A stretch of DNA of 32,105 bases from Erysipelotrichaceae bacterium (lineage in GTDB: Bacteria > Bacillota_I > Bacilli_A > Erysipelotrichales > Coprobacillaceae): the NCBI GenBank assembly GCA_021770925.1, contig JAETPY010000025.1:1-32105 (forward strand), read 5' to 3'. The notes under the pieces were generated by a model that had not been told where the DNA came from, did not search any database, and saw only the letters and a program-made list of their open reading frames with translations. The position numbers and the translations under genes are program-made. Positions 25,025 to 32,105 of this stretch are shown one piece after another (position 1 is the stretch's first letter; the number at the start of each line of letters is the position of its first letter).

Positions 25025-26021
25025 ATTTTTTCTTCTTTACTGCAATATAGCCAATTGCACCAATTAAAATCAGCGTTGCAGCTCCACCAGCTATCCCCGA
25101 AACTGAAACACCTAAATTACTTTCACTGCCGCTAAAATTGTAATCTGGTAAAACTGCTGTTTTTTCCTGTACTTTAGCTAAAGCTTCTTTAGTACTGCCA
25201 CTAGCTTCAATTTCTGTCTGTCCAGTTACTCCTTCAATCGACCATTCTAAACCATCAGGATTACTTGAGGCATACATTGACAATCCACCACCAATCACAG
25301 CTGTCAAAATACCAAAAATAAGTGTTTGTTTTTTTAAATTTAAAGAACCAAAATTCTTATCTTTAATTGCAGCTTCGACAATTTCTCGCTTATCTTTTAA
25401 GACATATAAAACAACAGCTGATGTTATCAATCCCTCAACCAGTCCAATCACCGAATGAATAGGCATCATTAAAGCAATAAAAGAAATAAACGGTAATTCT
25501 GTAATATTGCTCGCTAAAGTTTGTAATACAACAGCAAAAGCTCCCATTTGTAAGCCTGCTGTTACCGCCAGAATACTTGCTAAAACAATTCGTGATGAAC
25601 TTAAATTCTTTTTTAAGATTGGTTTAACAATTAACGGGTAAGCTACAAAACAAGGTAAAACTCCCATATTAAAAATATTACATCCTAATGCCAATAAACC
25701 TCCATCACCAAAAAATAAACATTGAATAATCAAAACAGAACATAACGATAAAAAGGCTGGATATTGCCCTAAAATAAGACACAATAAAATCCCACCGCCA
25801 ATATGACCACTGCTGCCTGTTCCAGGAATCGTAAAGTTGATCATTTGAGCAGCAAAAACAAAAGCCCCCATCACTCCCATCAATGGAATCTTTCGATCAT
25901 CATGTTCCTGATTAATTTTTTTAATCGCAGCTGCAATCATAATAAAACTAATTATCAAAAAAATAATACCAATATTAACAGAAATCAAACCATCTGCCAT
26001 ATGCATAAAAACTAAATCCAT
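25017..26021 (-). CDS. larMN: Nickel ECF-type substrate-binding subunit, LarM-LarN fusion
   Basis: Fused S-component of about 334 aa. The first part (to about 210) is CbiM/NikM-like with MHMADGL at the start, GTGSSGHIGGG and GDGGLLALGCNIFNMG. After a linker come CbiN/NikN-type features: a segment outside the membrane (YNFSGSESNLG) and a final membrane span (LILIGAIGYIAV) with KKKK. In NikM the amino group of Met1 and His2 bind nickel, so the MHMADGL Met at codon 6 here (position 26006) may be the true N terminus. An ATG at 26021 follows AAAGGGA and is listed. The open frame extends to a GTG at 26042, which is unlikely. It is the third gene of the operon. Confidence 0.88.
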   Translation of the reverse strand: MDLVFMHMADGLISVNIGIIFLIISFIMIAAAIKKINQEHDDRKIPLMGVMGAFVFAAQMINFTIPGTGSSGHIGGGILLCLILGQYPAFLSLCSVLIIQCLFFGDGGLLALGCNIFNMGVLPCFVAYPLIVKPILKKNLSSSRIVLASILAVTAGLQMGAFAVVLQTLASNITELPFISFIALMMPIHSVIGLVEGLITSAVVLYVLKDKREIVEAAIKDKNFGSLNLKKQTLIFGILTAVIGGGLSMYASSNPDGLEWSIEGVTGQTEIEASGSTKEALAKVQEKTAVLPDYNFSGSESNLGVSVSGIAGGAATLILIGAIGYIAVKKKKYE

Positions 26022-26078
26022 AACTTCCCTTTCTATAAACACTTCTGTGCTTCTTCTAGTACTTCGTATACTCGGGAT

Positions 26079-26474
26079 TTATTTTAAAATATTTATTAAA
26101 TCTTTAATATATTCTTGGATTGACTTTATTTCAACCCCTAATACATGACCAGCACATTTACTTACTGGAATAAAATACTTTTTTGCTTCACTACAGCTAA
26201 TTGCTCCTGCCATTGCTGGCGAAACTTCTCCATACATTGAATTAGCAAAAACAAAGCCAATTGGACCAACCAAAATTTGCGCATTTTTAGCGTTATAGAT
26301 AATTGCATTCTCACCAGTAGCAACAATATCTGCTCCGGCCTTTTTCATATTATTAGTTGCCGTACTATTTGTTCCAACGGCAATAATAAAAGTATCTTCA
26401 ATCTCTTTTTTTATCGCTTCAATAACACTACGTCCAATGCCTCCACCTTGACCATCAATAACAACTATTTCCAT
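26079..26474 (-). CDS. DUF3842 protein in the lar operon
   Basis: 131-aa soluble protein. It starts MEIVVIDGQGGGIGR, a glycine-rich nucleotide-binding-like loop, then has GTNSTATNNMKKAGAD and GENAIIYNAK, matching the DUF3842 family of unknown role. A Cys cluster near the C terminus (SCSEAKKYFIPVSKCAGH) adds two Cys and one His that could bind metal, by inference. It lies between larE (6 bp after) and larMN (a 57-bp gap to the preferred start), so it is co-transcribed with NPN genes and may help in cofactor synthesis, its delivery or nickel sensing. No experimental function is known to me. Confidence 0.85.
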   Translation of the reverse strand: MEIVVIDGQGGGIGRSVIEAIKKEIEDTFIIAVGTNSTATNNMKKAGADIVATGENAIIYNAKNAQILVGPIGFVFANSMYGEVSPAMAGAISCSEAKKYFIPVSKCAGHVLGVEIKSIQEYIKDLINILK

Positions 26475-26480
26475 CTTTCA

Positions 26481-27254
26481 TTACCTATCATAACCTCCAC
26501 TAGTTATGCCCTTCAAATCTAATGTCACATAATCAAACCCTAGTTCCTTTAGTTCATTAACTAGAAAATCATCAATAACTTTATTAAAATTTTCAGGTTC
26601 AACCTCAATTCGAGCTAATCTATCATGAACACGAACCCGTACATAAAATATTCCTTTTTGATGCAATAAAGCTTCTGCACGCTCTACTAAAGATAATTTC
26701 TGCACTGTTAATAAGGTATCATATGGAAATCGTGACGCCAAACATGCATTAGCCGGTTTATCATGGGTAACAATTCCCAGCTGTTTTGAATATGCCCTGA
26801 TTTCTGTCTTAGTCAGCTTGACTGCAGCCAATGGAGAGATGATTCCTAATTCTAAACATGCTTTATTCCCAGGACGATAAACTTCTTCATCATCTGCATT
26901 TTTACCATCTAACACATATTCTATTTTCAATTTATGGGCTTGTTCAATAACTATAGACATCACTTGTTTTTTGCAGTGATAACAACGATCTTTGTGATTA
27001 AATTTAAACTGCTCAATTGCTAAAACGTCTAATGGTACTTCAACAAACCATCCATCTGCAATCATCATTCTAGCACTATCGATGTCTTCCTTAGACATCA
27101 TAATTCCATTACACAATATTGCTAAAACATTTTCCTTCCCTAAAACATCAACAGCTACCTGGTACAAGAAATTAGAGTCGCAACCGCCACTATAGGCAAT
27201 TGCAACTTTTTGGTAAGATTGCAATATTTCTTTTAATTGTTGTAATTTTTCCAT
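26481..27254 (-). CDS. larE: ATP-dependent sulfur transferase LarE
   Basis: LarE adds sulfur to the two carboxyl groups of the pyridinium ring during NPN synthesis. The 257-aa PP-loop ATPase has YSGGCDSNF (21-29). Two Cys at 91 and 94 (DRCYHCKK) and Cys171 (NACLASRF) fit the three-Cys type, which in the Thermotoga enzyme binds a [4Fe-4S] cluster. The single-Cys Lactiplantibacillus enzyme instead gives up its own Cys sulfur. AAGGTGG lies 5 nt before the ATG. It is the first gene of the lar operon, with a promoter at about 27317-27345. Confidence 0.94.
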   Translation of the reverse strand: MEKLQQLKEILQSYQKVAIAYSGGCDSNFLYQVAVDVLGKENVLAILCNGIMMSKEDIDSARMMIADGWFVEVPLDVLAIEQFKFNHKDRCYHCKKQVMSIVIEQAHKLKIEYVLDGKNADDEEVYRPGNKACLELGIISPLAAVKLTKTEIRAYSKQLGIVTHDKPANACLASRFPYDTLLTVQKLSLVERAEALLHQKGIFYVRVRVHDRLARIEVEPENFNKVIDDFLVNELKELGFDYVTLDLKGITSGGYDR

Positions 27255-27316
27255 AGCTCCACCTTCGCATATTATTTTACCACAATTTAAACAGTATATC
27301 TAACTTACATGATTAG

Positions 27317-27345
27317 TATACAAACTGAAGTACACTTTATGTCAA
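27317..27345 (-). promoter_or_regulatory. lar operon promoter with possible operator
   Basis: Minus strand: TTGACA (27340-27345), 17-bp spacer, TGTATA (27317-27322), or TATACT with a 19-bp spacer. The core region contains GTATAC-N8-GTACAC (27316-27335), an imperfect repeat pair, and GTACACTTT that recurs at the promoter of the 32-aa peptide. A metal- or cofactor-responsive repressor is possible. Confidence 0.6.
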
Positions 27346-27460
27346 GATTTTTTAATTTTATTTTCTTATATAAGTATATTAAATTTTTTAGTAGATTAAA
27401 TAATACTTGATTTTTCTTAAAATTAGATAGAATATAAATGTAAATCAAGTATTTCAAAAG

Positions 27461-27488
27461 AAAAGGAAGAAGTGTGGTTCTTCCTTTT
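27461..27488 (-). terminator. Terminator after the 31-aa gene
   Basis: AAAAGGAAGAA (27461-27471) and TTCTTCCTTTT (27478-27488) pair perfectly around GTGTGG. The minus-strand stem ends in CCTTTTCTTTT, which serves as the T-run. Confidence 0.7.
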
Positions 27489-27509
27489 CGCTGTTTTACG
27501 GGCTATTAT

Positions 27510-27539
27510 TCTAATTAAATCCGCTCAGATTTAATTAGA
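27510..27539. repeat. Inverted repeat overlapping the stop of the 31-aa gene
   Basis: TCTAATTAAATC (27510-27521) is the exact reverse complement of GATTTAATTAGA (27528-27539), with a 6-nt loop. It lies between the small gene and the following terminator. It could be a pause, decay-protection or regulatory hairpin. Confidence 0.55.
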
Positions 27540-27626
27540 TACAAGATTAGAAATAATATTATCAAGTATTCCATCGTTGGAAACTATACTATTTTTAATA
27601 TCAATCCGCTGGAAAATTTTAAACAT
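27531..27626 (-). CDS. Small peptide gene, 31 aa
   Basis: MFKIFQRIDIKNSIVSNDG starts a 31-aa peptide with no membrane span. GGAG lies 8 nt before the ATG in a good AAGGAG context. The transcript would then meet two hairpins (27510-27539 and 27461-27488). The family is not recognised; the first residues recall the start of small cytoplasmic rhodaneses (M-F-x-x-F-x-x-(I/V)-D-I), so it might be a shortened remnant. An upstream region with a TTGAGA-like -35 (about 27699) fits separate expression from the helicase gene. Confidence 0.5.
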   Translation of the reverse strand: MFKIFQRIDIKNSIVSNDGILDNIISNLVSN

Positions 27627-27766
27627 GTATTTTTCTCCTTCCATTCAAACAGCGACAGCTGCCTTCTTATATTTTATCACATCTTATGTAAGTACTTGTC
27701 TCAACTTTGTTACAAATTTGTCTTACGATTATTTCATGACAATCTATTAAAAACAATTTTATTAAA

Positions 27767-30700
27767 CTAAACCTTAAATAATTCAATAATATCATCTGTA
27801 GACATAGAAGTAATACCACCTTCGTTTCCTTCAACAAAACTATCTGCTAAATTTTTCTTTTTATTTTGTAAATCAAGAATCTTTTCTTCAATACTATCTT
27901 TCATAACCAGTTTATAAACAGTAACGACATTTTGTTGTCCAATTCGATGAGCACGATCTGTAGCCTGATTTTGAGCCGACATATTCCACCATGGATCAAA
28001 ATGAATTACAGCTTCTGCAGCTGTAAGGTTAAGTCCTGTTCCACCTGCTTTTAAAGAAATTAAAAAGACAGTAGTATTATCACTTTGAAATTGATTAACT
28101 AAACGATGACGTTCTTCTTTCTTTGTATCTCCTGTTAATTTATAATAGCTAATTTGTTCTTTTTCTAATTCTTCAATAATTAGATCTAAGACAGATGTAA
28201 AAGATGAAAATAATAGCACTTTTTGATTATTTCCCTGGAAATTTCTTATTAAATCAAGACATCCCTCTAATTTTGACGAAATATTAGTAATATTTTCATA
28301 TAAAACACGTGGTTCACAACATATTTGACGTAATCTAGTAAGCATTGCTAAAATTGCTATACGATCAATTTTTTCATAATTTAACTGTTTCTGTAAATCT
28401 TTATTGACCTGAACAAGATTTGCTAAATATAATTTTTGCTCTTCTTTATTAAATTCTAAAGAAATAGTTTTTTCAATTTTTTCAGGCAATTCTGTTAATA
28501 CCTCTTTTTTATTTCTTCTTAAGATAAATGGACTAATTAGCTTTTTTAATTCTTGTTGTTTTTGTTCATCATGATTTTTAACAATTGGAGTTTCATAATG
28601 ACTTTGAAAATAATGATAATTAAATAAATAATCCGGCATTAAAAAATCAAAAATTGACCAAAGTTCTGCTAATGAGTTTTCAATTGGGGTACCTGTTAAA
28701 GCAAAACGATATTTCGCTTTTAATGTTTTTACTGAAAAAGCATTTTTAGTTTTCGGATTTTTAATATACTGGGCTTCATCAAGAATTAAATATTCAAATT
28801 GATAATCTTGATACAGTTTATAATCCCGCCGAATATAATCATATGTAGTAATCAATATATCAACATCATTAAATGCATCAATAGCCAGTTTACGTTTTTG
28901 TAATGAGCCATAAACACACTGACATGTTAAAGTTGTAGAAAATTTATGTATTTCATCCTGCCAGTTCAATAATAACGATGAAGGACAAATCACTAAACTG
29001 GTTTTACCAGTACTTCTATTTTCATCTAACAAGGCAATTATTTGAAGCGTTTTTCCTAATCCCATATCATCTGCTAAAATTCCACCAAAACCATAAGCAC
29101 TAATCGATTGTAACCATTGATAGCCAAATTTTTGGTAATCTCTTAAAATATTATTATATTTTTTAGATAATGCATAACTATCTCTTCTAATATTCCTAAA
29201 ATTATCTATTGTTTCTTTAAAAATTTCACTTCGATCAAAATTTATATAATTACTTTTCTCTGCCTGATTATCAATACTAAAAGCACGATAAACATTCAAA
29301 TCCAAATGTCCATCTTCAAACATCTGAGGTTTAAGATTATAATCGTTCATAAAATTATCTAGTTCTTCTAATTCGTTTGAATCCAGGTATAATAATTGTC
29401 CGTTTTTTAAGCGATGAAATTTCTTTTTACGCTGATATGAGCTCAACACTGCTGTTAATTCCTCACTGGGAATATCAATACTTTCAAGATCAATTGCCAG
29501 TAAATCATTTTCAATTGTTACCCCTACGCTAATATTAAACTGGCTTTTTTTACCGATTTTTTTTAGAGCTTCACTAACCATAATTTCACAATAATTAGCT
29601 AAAAATGGTAAGCCCTGATTTAAAAAAGTAAACGCTTTTTCATTTTCTAAATTAATATATATACAATGTTTTTCATAATCAATTACATCACTAATATCTT
29701 TTAAATAGTTTTCAATTAAATCAAAATTTACTGATGTTGTTTCACCCTCATGATCAAATGAATAAATTATATGGTGATTTTGTTTTTCTTCTAAATAAAC
29801 ACTAATTTGTTCAATTTCATTAATTTCAGCATATAAAGTTATAATTTCATCATTAGCAACATTACTAATTAATTCATCACCAGTTAAATTAAAATATTGT
29901 TTAATATCATTTAAAATATATTTATAAAAGTCATCGACATCTTCTTCACTTAAATATAATACCCTTTTTTGTAAACAATGTTGAATAAATTTTATTGCTT
30001 TACCATCATTATCTAATTTAGTTATTCCTATTTTATTATCATCTATTTTATAAAGATCTTTACTGCCACATATTCCATCAACATCCTGTATTCTTAATAA
30101 ATAAAATTTATTAGATTTTTCAACATCAATAGTAGGTAAATGATTACATTGATAAATAAATATTATTGAATTATCATTCAAATCTTTTACTGTTTCATAA
30201 ATTATATCAATGTTTTCAGATAAAATCCTAATTTCGTTAGTAACTCGTGATCCCCCATAATAGTATCCAAAATAACTTTGCTCATACACGGCAATACAAT
30301 ATTTTATTAAATCAATAATCTTTTTAGCTTCATCACTAAAGATATCTCGATTATGAACAAAACATAATTGTTTACCATATTCAACATATTTACTATTAGA
30401 AATCGCATTTAAAAAATCTGGAATATTTTTAATAGCATATTTTTTATCATTTCCAACTCTAAATTTCAAATATGCTTCATCATACTTTACTTTAATTTGT
30501 ATTTCTAAATCAATCTTTTCATTTTGTTTAATCAAATTGAATGACTTTGTTTTAATATCTTTAAAATCACTAATAATATTTTTTGTCATACTCAATTCAC
30601 TTTTTAAAACCGCTTCTTCTTTTTTGCGCCTTATTTCAGCCAGCCTTTGAGCATAACTATTTTCTTGTATATCATTATAATATTCAAATGGGTAAACATC

Positions 30701-31000
30701 AGGTGAAAGTTCTTGAACTTTTAATAATATTGCTGCAATATGTCCACATGCAGAATCTGTAGAGCACCAATAACAATCACATTCATAATCTATTATTTTA
30801 TTGTTATTATCTATCGTTATCATACATTCATTTTCGTAATTTCCATTATCAACAATCCCTTTAATTATGTAATCATCAAATAAATACTCATAATAAATAT
30901 TAATTTTTTTAACATAATTTTTTTGATAATATTGCCGTCCCGTTTGCATATTTTTATAATCACAAACAACTCTTTTTAATTCTTTATCAGTTATCAGCAT
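27767..31000 (-). CDS. SNF2-family helicase with SWIM zinc finger
   Basis: 1077-aa DNA-dependent ATPase of the bacterial SNF2 group (YwqA-like). It starts with a SWIM zinc finger (Cys74, Cys76, Cys85, His87 in YECDCYWCSTDSACGH), followed by a long accessory region (about 100-600), then the SNF2 core: ADDMGLGKT (motif I, 643-651), DEAQ (741-744), LTGTPIENS (768-776) and the helicase C part with GGTGLNL and ATDRAHRIGQ near the C terminus. GAGGT precedes the ATG. It probably acts on protein-DNA complexes or stalled transcription, by family analogy. It stands alone with no restriction or defence neighbour in the window. Confidence 0.93.
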   Translation of the reverse strand: MLITDKELKRVVCDYKNMQTGRQYYQKNYVKKINIYYEYLFDDYIIKGIVDNGNYENECMITIDNNNKIIDYECDCYWCSTDSACGHIAAILLKVQELSPDVYPFEYYNDIQENSYAQRLAEIRRKKEEAVLKSELSMTKNIISDFKDIKTKSFNLIKQNEKIDLEIQIKVKYDEAYLKFRVGNDKKYAIKNIPDFLNAISNSKYVEYGKQLCFVHNRDIFSDEAKKIIDLIKYCIAVYEQSYFGYYYGGSRVTNEIRILSENIDIIYETVKDLNDNSIIFIYQCNHLPTIDVEKSNKFYLLRIQDVDGICGSKDLYKIDDNKIGITKLDNDGKAIKFIQHCLQKRVLYLSEEDVDDFYKYILNDIKQYFNLTGDELISNVANDEIITLYAEINEIEQISVYLEEKQNHHIIYSFDHEGETTSVNFDLIENYLKDISDVIDYEKHCIYINLENEKAFTFLNQGLPFLANYCEIMVSEALKKIGKKSQFNISVGVTIENDLLAIDLESIDIPSEELTAVLSSYQRKKKFHRLKNGQLLYLDSNELEELDNFMNDYNLKPQMFEDGHLDLNVYRAFSIDNQAEKSNYINFDRSEIFKETIDNFRNIRRDSYALSKKYNNILRDYQKFGYQWLQSISAYGFGGILADDMGLGKTLQIIALLDENRSTGKTSLVICPSSLLLNWQDEIHKFSTTLTCQCVYGSLQKRKLAIDAFNDVDILITTYDYIRRDYKLYQDYQFEYLILDEAQYIKNPKTKNAFSVKTLKAKYRFALTGTPIENSLAELWSIFDFLMPDYLFNYHYFQSHYETPIVKNHDEQKQQELKKLISPFILRRNKKEVLTELPEKIEKTISLEFNKEEQKLYLANLVQVNKDLQKQLNYEKIDRIAILAMLTRLRQICCEPRVLYENITNISSKLEGCLDLIRNFQGNNQKVLLFSSFTSVLDLIIEELEKEQISYYKLTGDTKKEERHRLVNQFQSDNTTVFLISLKAGGTGLNLTAAEAVIHFDPWWNMSAQNQATDRAHRIGQQNVVTVYKLVMKDSIEEKILDLQNKKKNLADSFVEGNEGGITSMSTDDIIELFKV

Positions 31001-31507
31001 ATCTTATACCTCTTCTTTTTTACAAATATATTATAATAACAAATACAAATAAAATCTACCTTTTAATAAATCAGCAAAACATTTTAAATAGTATCTAATT
31101 GTAAATTAAATTGAATTCATTTATTTCTTTTGTAATCAAAAATAAAAAACAATTAATTGTTGAGATAATATTATTAAACTGTCCTTTACCTTTTTAAATA
31201 TAGCGCAAATATCCCAATTTTCCAGTCCATATAATTTCTTTTTAAACTTTATCTTATTTTTCATAGTTATAGCTTCCATGCACAGTACGTGCCTTTGAAA
31301 ATTCAAGATTTCCTCTTATATCTATAAACAGTATGAATGTCTTTTTATCTGCTAATAACTAAAATAAATCAGCATTAAGTATTATATTGCAGTCTGTCCA
31401 TTATAACAGACTCTTTTAGTATCATAATAATAATTTTTTTAGTAACATTTGATTTTTAAAAGTAATTTTCCTGATTATATTGTAAAAGATAATCGGAGGA
31501 AAATTAT
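31001..31507. other. Gene-free stretch with one terminator
   Basis: The helicase promoter region lies at the left. On the minus strand 31200-31340 reads as short broken frames (for example KRNYMDWKIGIFALYLKR) without a start, perhaps a remnant. A terminator lies at 31391-31416. Confidence 0.5.
31391..31416 (+). terminator. Plus-strand terminator-like hairpin
   Basis: AGTCTGT (31391-31397) and ACAGACT (31406-31412) pair perfectly, followed by CTTTT. No intact plus-strand gene precedes it, so it may be left from a lost gene. Confidence 0.5.
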
Positions 31508-32105
31508 ATGAGTGAAGTGATTAGTTATCAAAATAATTTAGTTAAATTTAATAATGATCTTTTCTTTAAATATCTTCTTTCTAGAGATACTGTGGAATCT
31601 AAAATGTTGAGAAAGTATATCGTTAAACTGGTTACAAATATTGACTGTAAAAAAATGATTGTTAAAAATCCTGAAATCAATCAAAATACTGTTCTTTCTA
31701 AAAATATTATTTTAGATATTTAAATGCAGATGGCTGGCAGCAGTAACAGTGAAACAGCACGGTTTCAGTTTTATGGAGCCAGACTTTTAGTAGAGCAGTT
31801 AGATACTGGTGAAAAGTATAATAAATTAAGACCAGTATATCAAATCATCTTTATCAATGATGATGATAATTGTTTGATCAGGGATTATGCATTTAGAGAC
31901 AGCGAGGGAAAGGTAGAAAATGGTAATCTGAACTATCGTTATTTTATCAAGATGAAACATATTGATAAAATCTTAACAGAAAAAGAAGTCAAGGAATTAA
32001 ATGACTTAGAAAGGCTCTGTTATCTGTTTATAAAGAATGAATATACTGATATAATAAGAGAAAGAAGAGAAGATATAATCGGGATGGTGATAAAGATGTA
32101 TGACA
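31508..32105 (+). pseudogene. Broken PD-(D/E)XK (Rpn-type) nuclease/transposase gene, cut by the window edge
   Basis: The gene starts with GGAGG and ATG and reads SEVISYQNNLVKFNNDLFFKY and onward for 71 codons to a TAA at 31721-31723. The same frame goes on with MQMAGSSNSETARFQFYGARL, then VYQIIFINDDDD and LNYRYFIKMKHIDKILTEKE, all typical of the second half of PDDEXK_2-family (Rpn) proteins. In that family the break point reads like DI(E)MQM, carrying the active-site Asp and Glu. Here GAA seems changed to TAA, and the usual ten or so residues between the first LDI and the E-x-Q motif are missing. It is therefore probably inactive. The 3' end lies beyond the window. Confidence 0.8.

Noticed and set aside
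25803-26015. Plus-strand ORF within larMN
   Set aside because: Antisense shadow with a skewed Asn/His/Lys composition.

Overview
The window reads as chromosomal DNA of a low-GC Firmicute. Strong AGGAGG ribosome-binding sites, very AT-rich gaps, CIRCE-controlled groESL and the protein styles point to the Erysipelotrichales (Thomasclavelia / Erysipelatoclostridium ramosum-like gut bacteria). That placement is an inference from general likeness, not a database match. Nearly every gene lies on the minus strand. The clear exceptions are a LexA/CI-like regulator (17165-17785) and a broken nuclease/transposase gene at the right edge. I saw no rRNA, tRNA, CRISPR array or intact insertion sequence.

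Layout by minus-strand units. (1) 235-2212: groES-groEL behind a sigma-A promoter framed by two CIRCE operators. (2) 2718-6373: a lipoprotein with two similar domains, an Lsa-like ABC-F ribosome-protection ATPase with a long leader that looks like an attenuator, a small unknown protein and a GNAT acetyltransferase. (3) 6374-7750: about 1.4 kb of decayed, AT-rich DNA. (4) 7751-9303: a MATE exporter with a consensus promoter and a strong terminator in its 5' leader. (5) 9321-15718: a fructose operon fruK-fruA(IIABC)-rpiA-Gfo/Idh-fbp, followed by an RpiR-family regulator gene whose likely operator also occurs in the fru promoter. (6) 16693-17817: a compact divergent module in which a CI/LexA-like self-cleaving-type repressor faces two tiny genes (a 40-aa membrane peptide and a 33-aa acidic peptide), with three TTAAGACAC boxes on the two promoters. 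(7) 17834-21530: HAD phosphatase, membrane-anchored rhodanese, Bcp peroxiredoxin, a 32-aa membrane peptide and a second MATE protein. (8) 21587-27345: a tight operon larE-DUF3842-larMN-larQ-larO-larB-larC, which makes the nickel-pincer nucleotide cofactor and imports nickel, but without the lactate racemase gene larA. (9) 27461-31000: a small peptide gene between hairpins and a SWIM/SNF2 helicase. (10) 31508-end: a PD-(D/E)XK (Rpn-type) pseudogene.

How the parts work together. The fru operon takes in fructose as fructose-1-phosphate, makes fructose-1,6-bisphosphate and can return it to fructose-6-phosphate (Fbp), with RpiA linking to pentose phosphates. The lar operon pairs nickel uptake with cofactor assembly for a LarA-type enzyme that must be elsewhere. 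The most novel candidates are the LexA-like/micro-peptide switch, the ABC-F and MATE attenuator leaders, the larA-less lar operon, and an Fbp whose usual D-x-H metal motif reads D-x-Y.
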